From Paenibacillus artemisiicola (GTDB taxonomy: Bacteria; Bacillota; Bacilli; Paenibacillales; Paenibacillaceae), in contig NZ_JAGGDJ010000001.1 of assembly GCF_017652985.1 (NCBI RefSeq), positions 124,001-188,000 on the forward strand: DNA of 64,000 nucleotides. The letters are read 5' to 3'. The position numbers were made by a program, and so were the translations under genes. Of this stretch, positions 34,233 to 42,730 are shown in pieces. Below the pieces are notes generated by a model. That model did not search any database. It was not told the origin of the DNA and saw only the letters and a program-made list of their open reading frames with translations. Numbering within the stretch: the first letter of the stretch is position 1; every line of letters starts with the position of its first letter.

Positions 34233-35715
34233 TGCGGCGCAGCCTCCTTTCGAGCAATCGGGCGAGCGAGGTCAGGACGAGCACGAGCACGTAATAGATC
34301 GCGCCGACGAACAGCAGCGATTCGAGCGCGCGGTACGTGGCGGCCTGCACTTCGCTCGCGCGGCGGAGCAGGTCGGCGACGCCGATGACCGAGACGAGCG
34401 ACGATTCCTTGATCAGCGCGACGCATTCGTTCACGAGCGCGGGCAGGATGTTCTTCACCGCCTGCGGGAAAATGATGCTGACCATCATCGTCCGGTACGG
34501 AATGCCGAGCGCCATCGCCGCTTCCCGCTGCCCGCGGTCGACGGCCATGATGCCGCCGCGGATCGTCTCCGACAGGTACGCCGCGGAGTTGAGGCCGAAC
34601 GCGAGGCCGGCGGCCAATAACGCGGGGATGTCGTAGCCGGTCAGCTGCGGCGTCGCGTAGTAGATGAGCACGAGCTGCAGCAGAAGCGGCGTGCCGCGGA
34701 AGACCGACGTATAGACGGTCGCGAACCATTGGAGCGGCTTGACCGTCGACAGCTTGAACAGCGAGAGGATCGTGCCCCAGATGAAGCCAAGCAGGGCGGA
34801 TACGAGCGTGAACAGCAGGGTGACGAGCGTCCCGCGCAAAATGAAGCCGGTGTAGCCGTCGAGCGAGCTGAAGTCGATCAGCCCCGACTTGGCCTGGACG
34901 GCGTCGTGCTTGCCGAACCACGCGTCGATGATGCGCTGCTTCTCGCCGCTCGCGTCCATGTCCTTCAGCGCCTCGTTGAAGGCCGGCGTCAGGCTCGAGC
35001 CTTTCGGGAACGCGATCGCGTACCCTTCCTCGGTTGCGCCGGCCGGCAGCATCGCGAAGGACAGGTCCGGGTTCGTCTCGATGTTGTCGAGCGCCACCGC
35101 GTCCTCGATGATCGCGGCGTCGATGCGGTTCGATTTGATTTCTTGAATGAGATCGGTAACTTTGTTCAGCTTCTTGACCGCGGCGCCGTCGATGGCCGCG
35201 GCGACGCTCTCTTGGGTCGAGCCGAGCTGCGCGCCGACGCGCTTGCCCGCCAATTGATCGAGCGACTGGTATGCGTTTTCCTTGGCCGAGACGATGGTGT
35301 TGCGCGCGACGTAGTACGTATCCGAGAAATCGACGCTCTTCTTGCGTTCCTCGGTGACGGACATGCCGGACATGACGAAATCGACCCGTCCCGTCTGCAG
35401 CGCCGCGATCAGGCCGTTGAAGTCCATGCCGGTTATCTCGAGCTTGCAGCCGAGCTTGGCCGCGATCGACTTGGCGATATCGATGTCGAGGCCGATAATC
35501 GCGCCGCCGTTCTTGGCGTCCGTGTTCTCGTAAGGGGGATAATCGGGCGAGGTGCCCATGACGAGCGTCTTCCCTTGGCAGACGTCGCCCGCCGCGGCGG
35601 CCGCGGTCCCGGCCGTCGCCGCGGCCGGCGTCATGCTGACCGCGCCGAATGCCGCAAGCAGCAGCAAGAGCGCGACGAGAACGCGCCCGGCCCGGATGTT
35701 CGTGATGTTGTTCAT
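34225..35715 (-). CDS. Fused amino acid-binding protein and ABC permease
   Basis: 496 residues joining two normally separate subunits. A signal sequence or membrane anchor (about 10-35) precedes an SBP_bac_3 domain (KTLVMGTSPDYPPYE, FDIDI-like GLDIDIAKSIAAKL, and DFVMSGMSVTEERKKSVDFS). From about residue 285 a HisM/GlnP permease follows with RGTLVTLLFTLVSALLGFIWG and the coupling motif REAAMALGIPYRTMMVSIIFPQAVKNILPAL. The binding domain is thus tethered to the outer face of the membrane. Substrate is probably a polar amino acid such as glutamine. AAGGAG precedes ATG 35715. Confidence 0.93.
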   Translation of the reverse strand: MNNITNIRAGRVLVALLLLLAAFGAVSMTPAAATAGTAAAAAGDVCQGKTLVMGTSPDYPPYENTDAKNGGAIIGLDIDIAKSIAAKLGCKLEITGMDFNGLIAALQTGRVDFVMSGMSVTEERKKSVDFSDTYYVARNTIVSAKENAYQSLDQLAGKRVGAQLGSTQESVAAAIDGAAVKKLNKVTDLIQEIKSNRIDAAIIEDAVALDNIETNPDLSFAMLPAGATEEGYAIAFPKGSSLTPAFNEALKDMDASGEKQRIIDAWFGKHDAVQAKSGLIDFSSLDGYTGFILRGTLVTLLFTLVSALLGFIWGTILSLFKLSTVKPLQWFATVYTSVFRGTPLLLQLVLIYYATPQLTGYDIPALLAAGLAFGLNSAAYLSETIRGGIMAVDRGQREAAMALGIPYRTMMVSIIFPQAVKNILPALVNECVALIKESSLVSVIGVADLLRRASEVQAATYRALESLLFVGAIYYVLVLVLTSLARLLERRLRRSD

Positions 35716-36004
35716 TCCTGACTCCTTCCGGTTCCTTCCGTTCCTGCCTTTTAAACCATTGTTTACTATGCCCTAACGGAAGAAACGCAGTCAATAGTCC
35801 TTTTTTGGGATTGCCAGGAGAGGAGCCCGGGTTCGAACGAACGAGCAGTTCCGAAGTCTCTTGTCCGACGTCCGAAAGCAGGCGTTCCGAGAGCCGTCCC
35901 GCAAGCGCGGCATTCGGGCCGGTACATCTGCGGACCTAGGCATATCTTCCCGCGCGCCGCATACGATTAGGCGAACGAGAAGGGAATGGGGGAGGCTGCG
36001 GAAA

Positions 36005-38494
36005 ATGAACGGATACGACGTTCGGCTGGCGCAGCTGGCCGCGGCGCATCTGCCGGCCGGCGCGGAGCTGGTCTGGATCGACAAGCCTTATCCGCATGCG
36101 GCGGTGTGCGCGGCGGACTTGAACGGGGACCGGCGGCCCGAGATCGCGGCGGCGTATCGGGCGAACGGGGAAAACCGCCTGCTCGTGCTGCATTACCGGA
36201 ACGGCGCCTGGACGGAAGCCTGCCGGGCGAGAGGGCTCGGCTACGGCGTCTCGCTGTTCGGCGCGCTGCCCGTGACGCGCGCGGGACGGCCGAACCTGAC
36301 CGTCGGCTGGCAGCTCGAAGGCGGCTACACGAAGCCGTCGGTTTACGAGTGGAGCCAAGGCGGGCTGCGGGACGCGGCGCCGCCGGATATGTTCTGCAAT
36401 CATATGGAAGCGGCGGATATGCCGGGGTTCCGGGGGACGGACGGCAAGGCGGAGCTCGCGCTGTGGACGCATGTCGCGGGCGGCGCGTACCGGGTCGACG
36501 TCGTCGGCTGGACGAACGGCGCCTTCGCGCCGGCGCGGGAGTCCTACGCGCATTATTATCCCGGCGTCGCCCGCTATCACGAGGCGCTGACCCGGCAGGA
36601 CCCGGGCAATGCGTTCTATTGGTATTACCTCGCCGAAGCCCAATGCCTGGCCGGGCTGCCGGAGCCCGCGCTGGCGTCGGTGCGCCGGGCGCTCGGCTGC
36701 GCGCTTCCGCCGTCGCGCGAGGAGATGCTGGACCTGGAGCGCGGCTTGCTGGCCATGCTGGAGCCGGACGCGGATTCCCGGGCGGCCGGGCTGTACCCGG
36801 CTTCGGTCAAGACGGTAGGCGGGCTGCGCTGGGGTTATATCGACGAGGCCGGCAACATGACCGTGCCGCCGCGCTTTGACGACGCGAACGATTTTCAGCC
36901 GAACGGACTGGCCGTCGTGGCGGAACGCGGCAAGTACGGCTTGATCGACGCCTCGGCCAACTATGTCGTGAAACCCGTCTACGATTCCGTCAGCGACTTC
37001 TCCGAAGGACGGGCAACCGTCATCGACGCCGACGGCTTCAAGCTGATCGACGAACGGGGACGCGTCCTGACGAAGCGGGCGTATCCGTTCATCGCGGGGA
37101 TGCGCGACGGCCGGGCGATGTTCTACGTCATGCCCGAAGGCGGCGCTTCGCGTTACGGTTACCTGGACGCGCAAGGCGCCGAGATCATTCCCGCGCGGTT
37201 TGCGGAAGCCTATGATTTCGAAGACGGCAAAGCGCTCGTGAAAATCGCCGACAACGAGTACGCGCTCATCGACAGGGACGGGACACGGCTCGCGACGTAT
37301 GCCTATCCGTACGTCGGTCCGCCCGGGGACGGCCTGCTCGCCTTCCAGAAGGAAGCGAACGGGAAGTACGGCTATCTGGACGAACGCGGCACGATCGTCA
37401 TTCAACCGGCGTATACGTCCGCCTTGCCGTTCCAAAACGGCCGGGCCATCGTGAACACGGCCGAGGATTTCAAGGACAGCTACGGCATCATCGACAAGCA
37501 GGGCCGGTTCATCGTTCAGGCGGGCTACAACGATATCCGGGATCTCGGCCAGGACCGGTTCGCGCTCGGCACGGCGATCGACCCCGAGCAGCCGTTCATC
37601 GGCTCGCGGTATGCGATCGCGGACCGCGGCGGCAAGCGGCTGACGGATTTCCTGTACCGCGACGTCGGCGAGTTCAAGAACGGACTCGCTTCGGCCGAGG
37701 ACGCGAGCGAGACGTATTTCGTCGACCGGTCCGGGAAGCCGGCCCCGGGGCATCCGCGGGTGGCGGGAAGCGGCACGCTGACGATGGAGCCGGGCGGGTT
37801 GATCAAGGCGTACGTCGACAGCCGGCTGTCCTACTTGCGGCGCGACGGCCGCATCGCATGGAAACAGAATACCGTGATTCCGCTGCGTCCGCCCTATGCG
37901 GTCAAGGAGCTGAAGTTCAAACCGAACCGGGATTACCTCGTCTATTATCCGCAGGTGGAGGGCATGGCCGACCGGACGGCGGAGCGGAGCGTGAACGAGA
38001 AGCTGAAAACGATGTCGCAGGTCAAGCCGGTTCCCGCGGACGAGCAGCTCGGCTATACGTACAGCGGCGATTTCGAGGTGGCGTTCTACAAGCAGCAGCT
38101 GCTGGAATTGGATCTGACCGGCTATAACTTTCCCTTCGGAGCGGCCCACGGGATGCCGACGAAAACCTACGCGATCGTGGATTTGACCGACGGCCGGATG
38201 TTCGCCTTGAAGGACTTGTTCAAGCCCGGAAGCGATTACGTGAAGGTGCTGAGCGGCATCGTCGGCAAGCAGATCAAGGAGGACCCGCAATATTCCTACG
38301 TGTTCCCGGACGCCTACAAGGGCATCGCGCCGGACCAGCCGTTCTACGTCACGGAGAACGCGCTGCATCTTTATTTCGCCCCGTACGACATCGCGCCGTA
38401 TTCCGCGGGCTTCCCGACGTTCACGATTCCGTTCACGCAGGTCGGGCAAATTCTCGATACGAACGGGCCGTTCTGGAAAGCGTTCCACGCTTGA
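36005..38494 (+). CDS. WG-repeat protein with DUF3298-like C-terminus
   Basis: 829-residue protein. The N-terminal 250 residues contain an FG-GAP-like stretch (AAVCAADLNGDRRPEIAAAY) and a TPR-like segment (YHEALTRQDPGNAFYWYYLAEAQCLA). From about 275 to 620 come WG-type repeats such as GGLRWGYIDEAGNMTVPPRF, RGKYGLIDASANYVVKPVYD, KYGYLDERGTIVIQPAY. The last 200 residues resemble DUF3298 (DLTDGRMFALKDLFKPGSDY, FPTFTIPFTQV). No signal peptide is seen, odd for domains often found outside the cell. GGGGGAGG precedes ATG 36005; the frame opens at 35861. Function unknown. The 289-base gap upstream shows nothing definite. Confidence 0.82.
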   Translation: MNGYDVRLAQLAAAHLPAGAELVWIDKPYPHAAVCAADLNGDRRPEIAAAYRANGENRLLVLHYRNGAWTEACRARGLGYGVSLFGALPVTRAGRPNLTVGWQLEGGYTKPSVYEWSQGGLRDAAPPDMFCNHMEAADMPGFRGTDGKAELALWTHVAGGAYRVDVVGWTNGAFAPARESYAHYYPGVARYHEALTRQDPGNAFYWYYLAEAQCLAGLPEPALASVRRALGCALPPSREEMLDLERGLLAMLEPDADSRAAGLYPASVKTVGGLRWGYIDEAGNMTVPPRFDDANDFQPNGLAVVAERGKYGLIDASANYVVKPVYDSVSDFSEGRATVIDADGFKLIDERGRVLTKRAYPFIAGMRDGRAMFYVMPEGGASRYGYLDAQGAEIIPARFAEAYDFEDGKALVKIADNEYALIDRDGTRLATYAYPYVGPPGDGLLAFQKEANGKYGYLDERGTIVIQPAYTSALPFQNGRAIVNTAEDFKDSYGIIDKQGRFIVQAGYNDIRDLGQDRFALGTAIDPEQPFIGSRYAIADRGGKRLTDFLYRDVGEFKNGLASAEDASETYFVDRSGKPAPGHPRVAGSGTLTMEPGGLIKAYVDSRLSYLRRDGRIAWKQNTVIPLRPPYAVKELKFKPNRDYLVYYPQVEGMADRTAERSVNEKLKTMSQVKPVPADEQLGYTYSGDFEVAFYKQQLLELDLTGYNFPFGAAHGMPTKTYAIVDLTDGRMFALKDLFKPGSDYVKVLSGIVGKQIKEDPQYSYVFPDAYKGIAPDQPFYVTENALHLYFAPYDIAPYSAGFPTFTIPFTQVGQILDTNGPFWKAFHA

Positions 38495-38550
38495 ACGGAT
38501 GCGGAGCTGAGACGGCAGTCGCGGCGCGGCTGGACGTCGTCAAGCGGAAG

Positions 38551-38582
38551 AAGCGGATTCCGGAATCGGGATCCGCTTTTTT
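38551..38582 (+). terminator. Intrinsic terminator
   Basis: 8-bp stem (38551-38558 with 38571-38578) followed by six T, downstream of the WG-repeat gene. Confidence 0.8.
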
Positions 38583-38612
38583 GATTGTTCGAGACGCGAG
38601 GATAGCTGCCCG

Positions 38613-38642
38613 TTGACGCCGGCAAAGGGATGGGGCTATAAT
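38613..38642 (+). promoter_or_regulatory. Strong sigma-A promoter for AAA/VWA gene
   Basis: TTGACG at 38613-38618, 18-base spacer, perfect TATAAT at 38637-38642. The start of transcription would be near 38649, immediately before the TTACTAA repeat cluster. Confidence 0.8.
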
Positions 38643-38652
38643 GACGATGTAT

Positions 38653-38700
38653 TTACTAAATTACTAAATAATTATGCGAGTTAAATTAGTAAATTACTAA
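38653..38700. promoter_or_regulatory. TTAGTAA/TTACTAA operator cluster
   Basis: An AT island in GC-rich DNA. Two direct TTACTAA copies (38653-38659 and 38661-38667) are followed by the palindrome TTAGTAA-A-TTACTAA (38686-38700). Placed at and just after the predicted transcription start, it looks like a repressor-binding region. Confidence 0.65.
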
Positions 38701-38805
38701 CTTAAAGGTCGTTCGATGCGATTCCGACCCCAATCTCAACTCAACCCAAACCCAATCCACAAGCCTTGGCGGCCGGCGGCCGCCGATCGAAAGGAGCACG
38801 ACCCC

Positions 38806-41142
38806 ATGAACCGACCGCCCCATGAACCGTTGTCGCCGGACAGGCGGCTGACGGCCGACGAACGGGCGCTCGTCTGGACGAAGCCGCCCACGCACGCGGA
38901 AAGCGACGAAGAGCGCCGAATCAGCCGCGAAGTCCGGCGCAACTGGCACCGCGGCGACCTGAAGATCGCCACGATCCTGCTCGAGGGCGACGCCGGCTCC
39001 GGCAAGACGCAGCTGGCGAAGGCGCTGTCGGCGAACTTCGGCCTTCCTTATACGAAAATCACGTGTTTCGCCGACATGGACAAAACCGACGTCATCGGCG
39101 CCATTTTGCCGGTCATCGCCCCCGAGCGGCAGCAGGGCCTGGAGCCGGACGACCGGACGGCGCTGCAGGCGTTGTACGCGAGCGACGGCTTCCGCGGCGC
39201 GGGCGAGCTGATCGCGGACGCGCTCGGCCTTACCCCGGAATCGGCGTCCGCCCGGTTGAAGCGATTGATCGGTCTCGTCTCGGCGCAAGCGGGCGGCGAG
39301 GCGGTGGCATACCGGTTCTACCCGTCCGAGATCGTCCGGGCGTTCGAGCGGGGCTACCTGCTCGAAATTCAGGAGCCGACGGTCATCCGCGACGCGGCGG
39401 TGCTTATGGCGCTGAACGCGGCGCTCGAGCCGGACGGCGCGCTCAATCTGCCGACGGGGCTCCTGCGGCGGCATCCGGATTTCGTCGCCGTCATCACGAC
39501 GAACCGCGGCTACGCCGGCGTCCGGCCGCTCAACGAAGCGCTGCGGGACCGCGTGCAGCACGCGGAGAAGATGGATTTGCCCGCCAGGGAAGTCATGATC
39601 GGGCGCGCCGCCGCCAAGACCGGCTGCCGCGACATACGGGCGCTCGGCACGCTCGCGGACGTCATCCTGGCGCTGGACCGGACGGCCAAAGCGCACGCGA
39701 TCAAAGGCGTCGCGGGCATGCGCTCGTACTTCGCCTGGGCGGACGCGGTCGCGGACGGCGTGGATGCGCGGGAGACGCTGTACACCAAAGTCATCTACAA
39801 AATCTCGACCGACCCGGAAGAAGTCAAGCTGCTGGAGGAGGCGCTGGCGCAGGGCGGGCTGTTCCGCGAGCTGGAGGACCTTGACGCAGCGACGGCCCGC
39901 GAGCCGCGCGACGGCGGCGAGCCGTCCGACCGACGGCGGGAGACGCGCGCGGCCGAGACGGAGCCGGACAGCGAAAAGGAAATGGACATCGAAAAGGAAA
40001 TGAAGATCAAACAGGAAATGGAAAAGGAAACGAAGATCGAAATCAAAACCTGGGGCGCCGCGGAATCCGTCTTGGAAGACGGGTCCGAACCGGAAGCCGA
40101 TGGCGAGCGGGCGCTCGCGCTGAAGCGGTCGGCCGACAGCGAAGACGGCTCTTCCGGCGCTTCGGCGAAGGATGCCGCCATGGAGCGCTCGGACCGCGAG
40201 GAAGACGGAGCGCCGCGGGTTCACGGCGCCGGGCAAGACGAAGCCTCTGCGGAGGAGGTCAAGCAGCGCGAGAAGGCGTTCCGCAGGCAGCTGAACCAAG
40301 AAGCGCGCGGCGCGGTCGAAGGGTCCATGCATCAGGGCGTAAAGCTCGTCGTGCACCGCCCGGGCTTCGACGAAGCCGACGAGCGGGCCTACGGGCGCCT
40401 TCGCGCCGAGCTGCTGCCGGTCGTGCGCGAGATCGCCGCGCAGACGCTCCCGCTGCTCGAGCACGAGCAGGCGCCCGACTTCGCGCGGCATCAATTCTAT
40501 GGCGCGCGGTTCCAGGCGGACAGCGCCGCGCGGCGCGATTTCCGCCATTTCGCGAAGAAGCGGCCGCCGTCCGATTCGCCGTCGCTCGCCGTCGGGCTGC
40601 GGATCGACGAATCCGGCTCGATGGCGGCGTTCGGCCGGCTGGAGGCCGCGCGGCGCGCGGCGGTCGCGGTGTATGAATTTTGCGCCATGTGCGGCATTCC
40701 GGTGCTGATCTACGGCGACACGGCCGACGTCTCGCGGCTGGAGCAGATGTCCGTCTACGCATATGCCGATCCCGCCGGGCCCGACGCCGGGGACCGCTTC
40801 AGGCTGATGGGCATCCGCGCCCGCGGCAACAACCGCGACGGCATGGCGCTCCGCATCGCGGCGGACCGGCTCGCGGGCATGCCGCAGAGCGCCAAGCTGC
40901 TCATCAGCGTCAGCGACGGACAGCCGAAAGCGATGGACGATTACGCCGGCGAGCGTGCCGCCCGCGACATGCGCGCGGCGATCTCGGACTACGAGCGCAA
41001 AGGCGTCGCGTTCGTCGCGGCGGCGATCGGCCAGGACAAGGAAATCATCGGCCGCATCTACGGCGGCGAGCGGTTCCTCGACATCGCGAAGCTCGAGGAC
41101 CTCCCGGCCAAGCTCGTGCGAATCGTCGCCCGGCATTTATAA
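38806..41142 (+). CDS. AAA+ ATPase fused to VWA domain (MoxR/CobS-CobT-like)
   Basis: 778-residue soluble protein. The N-terminal AAA+ domain has Walker A LLEGDAGSGKTQLAKAL and a region around ITCFADMDKTDVIGAILP and FERGYLLEIQEPTVI as in MoxR/CobS ATPases, with VITTNRGYAGVRPLNEALRDR as sensor/arginine-finger region. A highly charged linker (about 360-490) follows, then a CobT-like C-terminus with the MIDAS motif RIDESGSMAAF and LLISVSDGQPKAM. MoxR and VWA partners are usually separate genes that remodel or metallate target proteins. AAAGGAG precedes ATG 38806; the target is unknown. The next gene, 46 bases on, is probably co-transcribed. Confidence 0.88.
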   Translation: MNRPPHEPLSPDRRLTADERALVWTKPPTHAESDEERRISREVRRNWHRGDLKIATILLEGDAGSGKTQLAKALSANFGLPYTKITCFADMDKTDVIGAILPVIAPERQQGLEPDDRTALQALYASDGFRGAGELIADALGLTPESASARLKRLIGLVSAQAGGEAVAYRFYPSEIVRAFERGYLLEIQEPTVIRDAAVLMALNAALEPDGALNLPTGLLRRHPDFVAVITTNRGYAGVRPLNEALRDRVQHAEKMDLPAREVMIGRAAAKTGCRDIRALGTLADVILALDRTAKAHAIKGVAGMRSYFAWADAVADGVDARETLYTKVIYKISTDPEEVKLLEEALAQGGLFRELEDLDAATAREPRDGGEPSDRRRETRAAETEPDSEKEMDIEKEMKIKQEMEKETKIEIKTWGAAESVLEDGSEPEADGERALALKRSADSEDGSSGASAKDAAMERSDREEDGAPRVHGAGQDEASAEEVKQREKAFRRQLNQEARGAVEGSMHQGVKLVVHRPGFDEADERAYGRLRAELLPVVREIAAQTLPLLEHEQAPDFARHQFYGARFQADSAARRDFRHFAKKRPPSDSPSLAVGLRIDESGSMAAFGRLEAARRAAVAVYEFCAMCGIPVLIYGDTADVSRLEQMSVYAYADPAGPDAGDRFRLMGIRARGNNRDGMALRIAADRLAGMPQSAKLLISVSDGQPKAMDDYAGERAARDMRAAISDYERKGVAFVAAAIGQDKEIIGRIYGGERFLDIAKLEDLPAKLVRIVARHL

Positions 41143-41188
41143 CGGTCATTACCGAATGGATCCGATCGAACGGAGAGGAAGGAACGCC

Positions 41189-41551
41189 ATGGATAAACAG
41201 AAGCGCAAAGAGCTGCAGGAAGCCTACAAGGAAATCAAAACCTACATGGGCGCCATTCGCATCGCGAACGCCGCGAACGGCAAAGTCTACGTCGACGCCT
41301 ATCCCAACCTGAAAAACAAGTGGCTCACGATCCGCGCCCAACTGGACATGGGCCGCTTCGCCAACGCGGAGCTGCAGCGCGACTGGAAGACGTACGGGGA
41401 AAGCGCGTTCGCCTACGACGTGCTGGAGGAGAAGGATGCCGGCGAGGTCGCCGACGTCCGCTGGGAAACGAAGCAGATGGCCAAGCGCTGGCTGGAGAAG
41501 CTGGAACCCTACGGCGACAAAGGCTATAACAAGCCGCCGAAGCAGCCGTAA
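41189..41551 (+). CDS. GIY-YIG family protein, catalytic residues apparently lost
   Basis: 120-residue protein resembling small GIY-YIG family members of bacilli: KELQEAYKEIKTYMGAIRIANAANGKVYVDAYPNLKNKW then MGRFANAELQRDWKTYGESAFAYDVLEE. The GIY strand reads GAIRI and the YIG strand VYVDA, so the catalytic Tyr pair is not conserved and nuclease activity is doubtful. GGAGAGGAAGG precedes ATG 41189. It follows the AAA/VWA gene and ends at a strong terminator, forming a two-gene unit. Function unknown. Confidence 0.72.
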   Translation: MDKQKRKELQEAYKEIKTYMGAIRIANAANGKVYVDAYPNLKNKWLTIRAQLDMGRFANAELQRDWKTYGESAFAYDVLEEKDAGEVADVRWETKQMAKRWLEKLEPYGDKGYNKPPKQP

Positions 41552-41567
41552 CTCAGGCCTGAATATC

Positions 41568-41603
41568 AAGAACCGGGTCCGCGTTGGCGGACCCGGTTCT
41601 TTC
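41568..41603 (+). terminator. Intrinsic terminator
   Basis: Perfect 15-bp stem (41568-41582 with 41587-41601) and a 4-base loop, then TTCT, closing the AAA/VWA unit. Confidence 0.88.
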
Positions 41604-41732
41604 TGTTGGCATCGGCGCGGGAAGCAACGATAGGGTTCGGCAAGCCGGCTGCCCGTCAAGCGCCGAAGCGGGGAAGCCGCGGCCATGGCGTAATCGCCGC
41701 TTCCCGCCGGAAGGACGCCCGGCGGCTTCGGG

Positions 41733-42476
41733 CTATTCCTCGTACATCATTTTCCGCGTCATGCCGCCGTCGACGACGAGGTTCGCGCCCGTCACGAAGT
41801 CGTTCCCGGGATCGGTCAAGTACAGGCAAGCCCGCGCGATATCGTCCGGCCGGCCGACGCGCTGCGCGGGATGCTGGGCATGGTCGACGGGACGCAGGGC
41901 GGCGTAATCGCCGTTCTCGATCCAGCCGGGGCTGATCGCGTTGACCCGGATGCGATCGGGGCCGAGCGAGAGGGCGAGCGCGTGCGTGAGCGCGAGAATG
42001 CCTCCCTTGGACGCCGCGTACGCTTCGGAGTTCGGCTCGGACATGAGCGCCCGCGTCGAGGCGATGTTGACGATCGCCCCGCCGCCGGTTTCCCGCATCA
42101 GCTTGGCCGCCTCCCGCGCGCACAGGAACGTGCCCCGCAGATTCGTGTTCAGGACGTAATCCCACTCCGCGACGGACAGGTCGTAGACGGACTTCCAGGC
42201 GCCGAGCCCGGCGTTGTTGACGAGCGCGCCCAGCTTGACGCCGCGCTCCCGCAGCCAGGCGAAGCAGGCTTCGATCTCGGCGGGATCGCTCAGATCGAGC
42301 GCGCGAACGAGCGGCTCCCGGCCTTCGGCGCGCGCGAGCGCGGCCGTCTGCTCCAGCGCCTCGGCGTTCCGGTCCACGAGGACGACGTTCGCGCCCCGCT
42401 CGGCGTAGGCAAGCGCCAGTCCGCGGCCGATGCCGCCGCCGGCGCCGGTGATCAGGACGGTTAGTTCATGGGTCAT
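41733..42476 (-). CDS. SDR family oxidoreductase (FabG-like)
   Basis: 247-residue short-chain dehydrogenase. Cofactor motif ITGAGGGIGRGLA, acidic residue VDRNAEAL (suggesting NAD preference), ALVNNAGLG, catalytic Ser in NIASTRAL and YAASKGG for Tyr/Lys. The C-terminus FVTGANLVVDGGMTRKMMYEE is family-like. AGGAGCG precedes ATG 42476. Transcribed alone on the minus strand, with the sensor kinase divergent upstream. Substrate unknown. Confidence 0.9.
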   Translation of the reverse strand: MTHELTVLITGAGGGIGRGLALAYAERGANVVLVDRNAEALEQTAALARAEGREPLVRALDLSDPAEIEACFAWLRERGVKLGALVNNAGLGAWKSVYDLSVAEWDYVLNTNLRGTFLCAREAAKLMRETGGGAIVNIASTRALMSEPNSEAYAASKGGILALTHALALSLGPDRIRVNAISPGWIENGDYAALRPVDHAQHPAQRVGRPDDIARACLYLTDPGNDFVTGANLVVDGGMTRKMMYEE

Positions 42477-42601
42477 GGTCGTTCGCTCCTATCGTTCGAT
42501 GCTGAAATCGGGAAGGCTTCCATTTTGGTATACCTTTATTGCCAACCATTGTCAAATCGGATGTTCGTCCGCAGAGAAATATATGGTATTTTGGCGACGG
42601 A

Positions 42602-42630
42602 GCAGGAATACTTCTCGGCATGTGGAAATA
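42602..42630 (+). promoter_or_regulatory. Candidate sigma-H promoter
   Basis: GCAGGAATA at 42602-42610 fits the -35 pattern RnAGGAwWW exactly. GTGGAAATA at 42622-42630 fits RnnGAATww with one mismatch, after an 11-base spacer. It reads toward the sporulation-type kinase gene. Confidence 0.55.
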
Positions 42631-42648
42631 GTACTACGTTTCTTTTCG

Positions 42649-42681
42649 TTTATTTTTCGATTATTTTTCGTTTATTTTTCG
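42649..42681 (+). repeat. Three 11-bp T-rich tandem repeats
   Basis: TTTATTTTTCG occurs three times in a row (middle copy starts with A) in the untranslated leader of the kinase gene, about 50 bases before its ATG. Confidence 0.7.
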
Positions 42682-42730
42682 TTGCGTTTATCGGCAACTC
42701 TCTAATTTTACTTCTAATCGGAGCGATCCC

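Noticed and set aside
35936-38488. 850-codon minus-strand open frame opposite the WG-repeat gene
   Set aside because: Arg/Val/Leu-biased shadow of a real gene with recognisable WG repeats; no ribosome site or family match.
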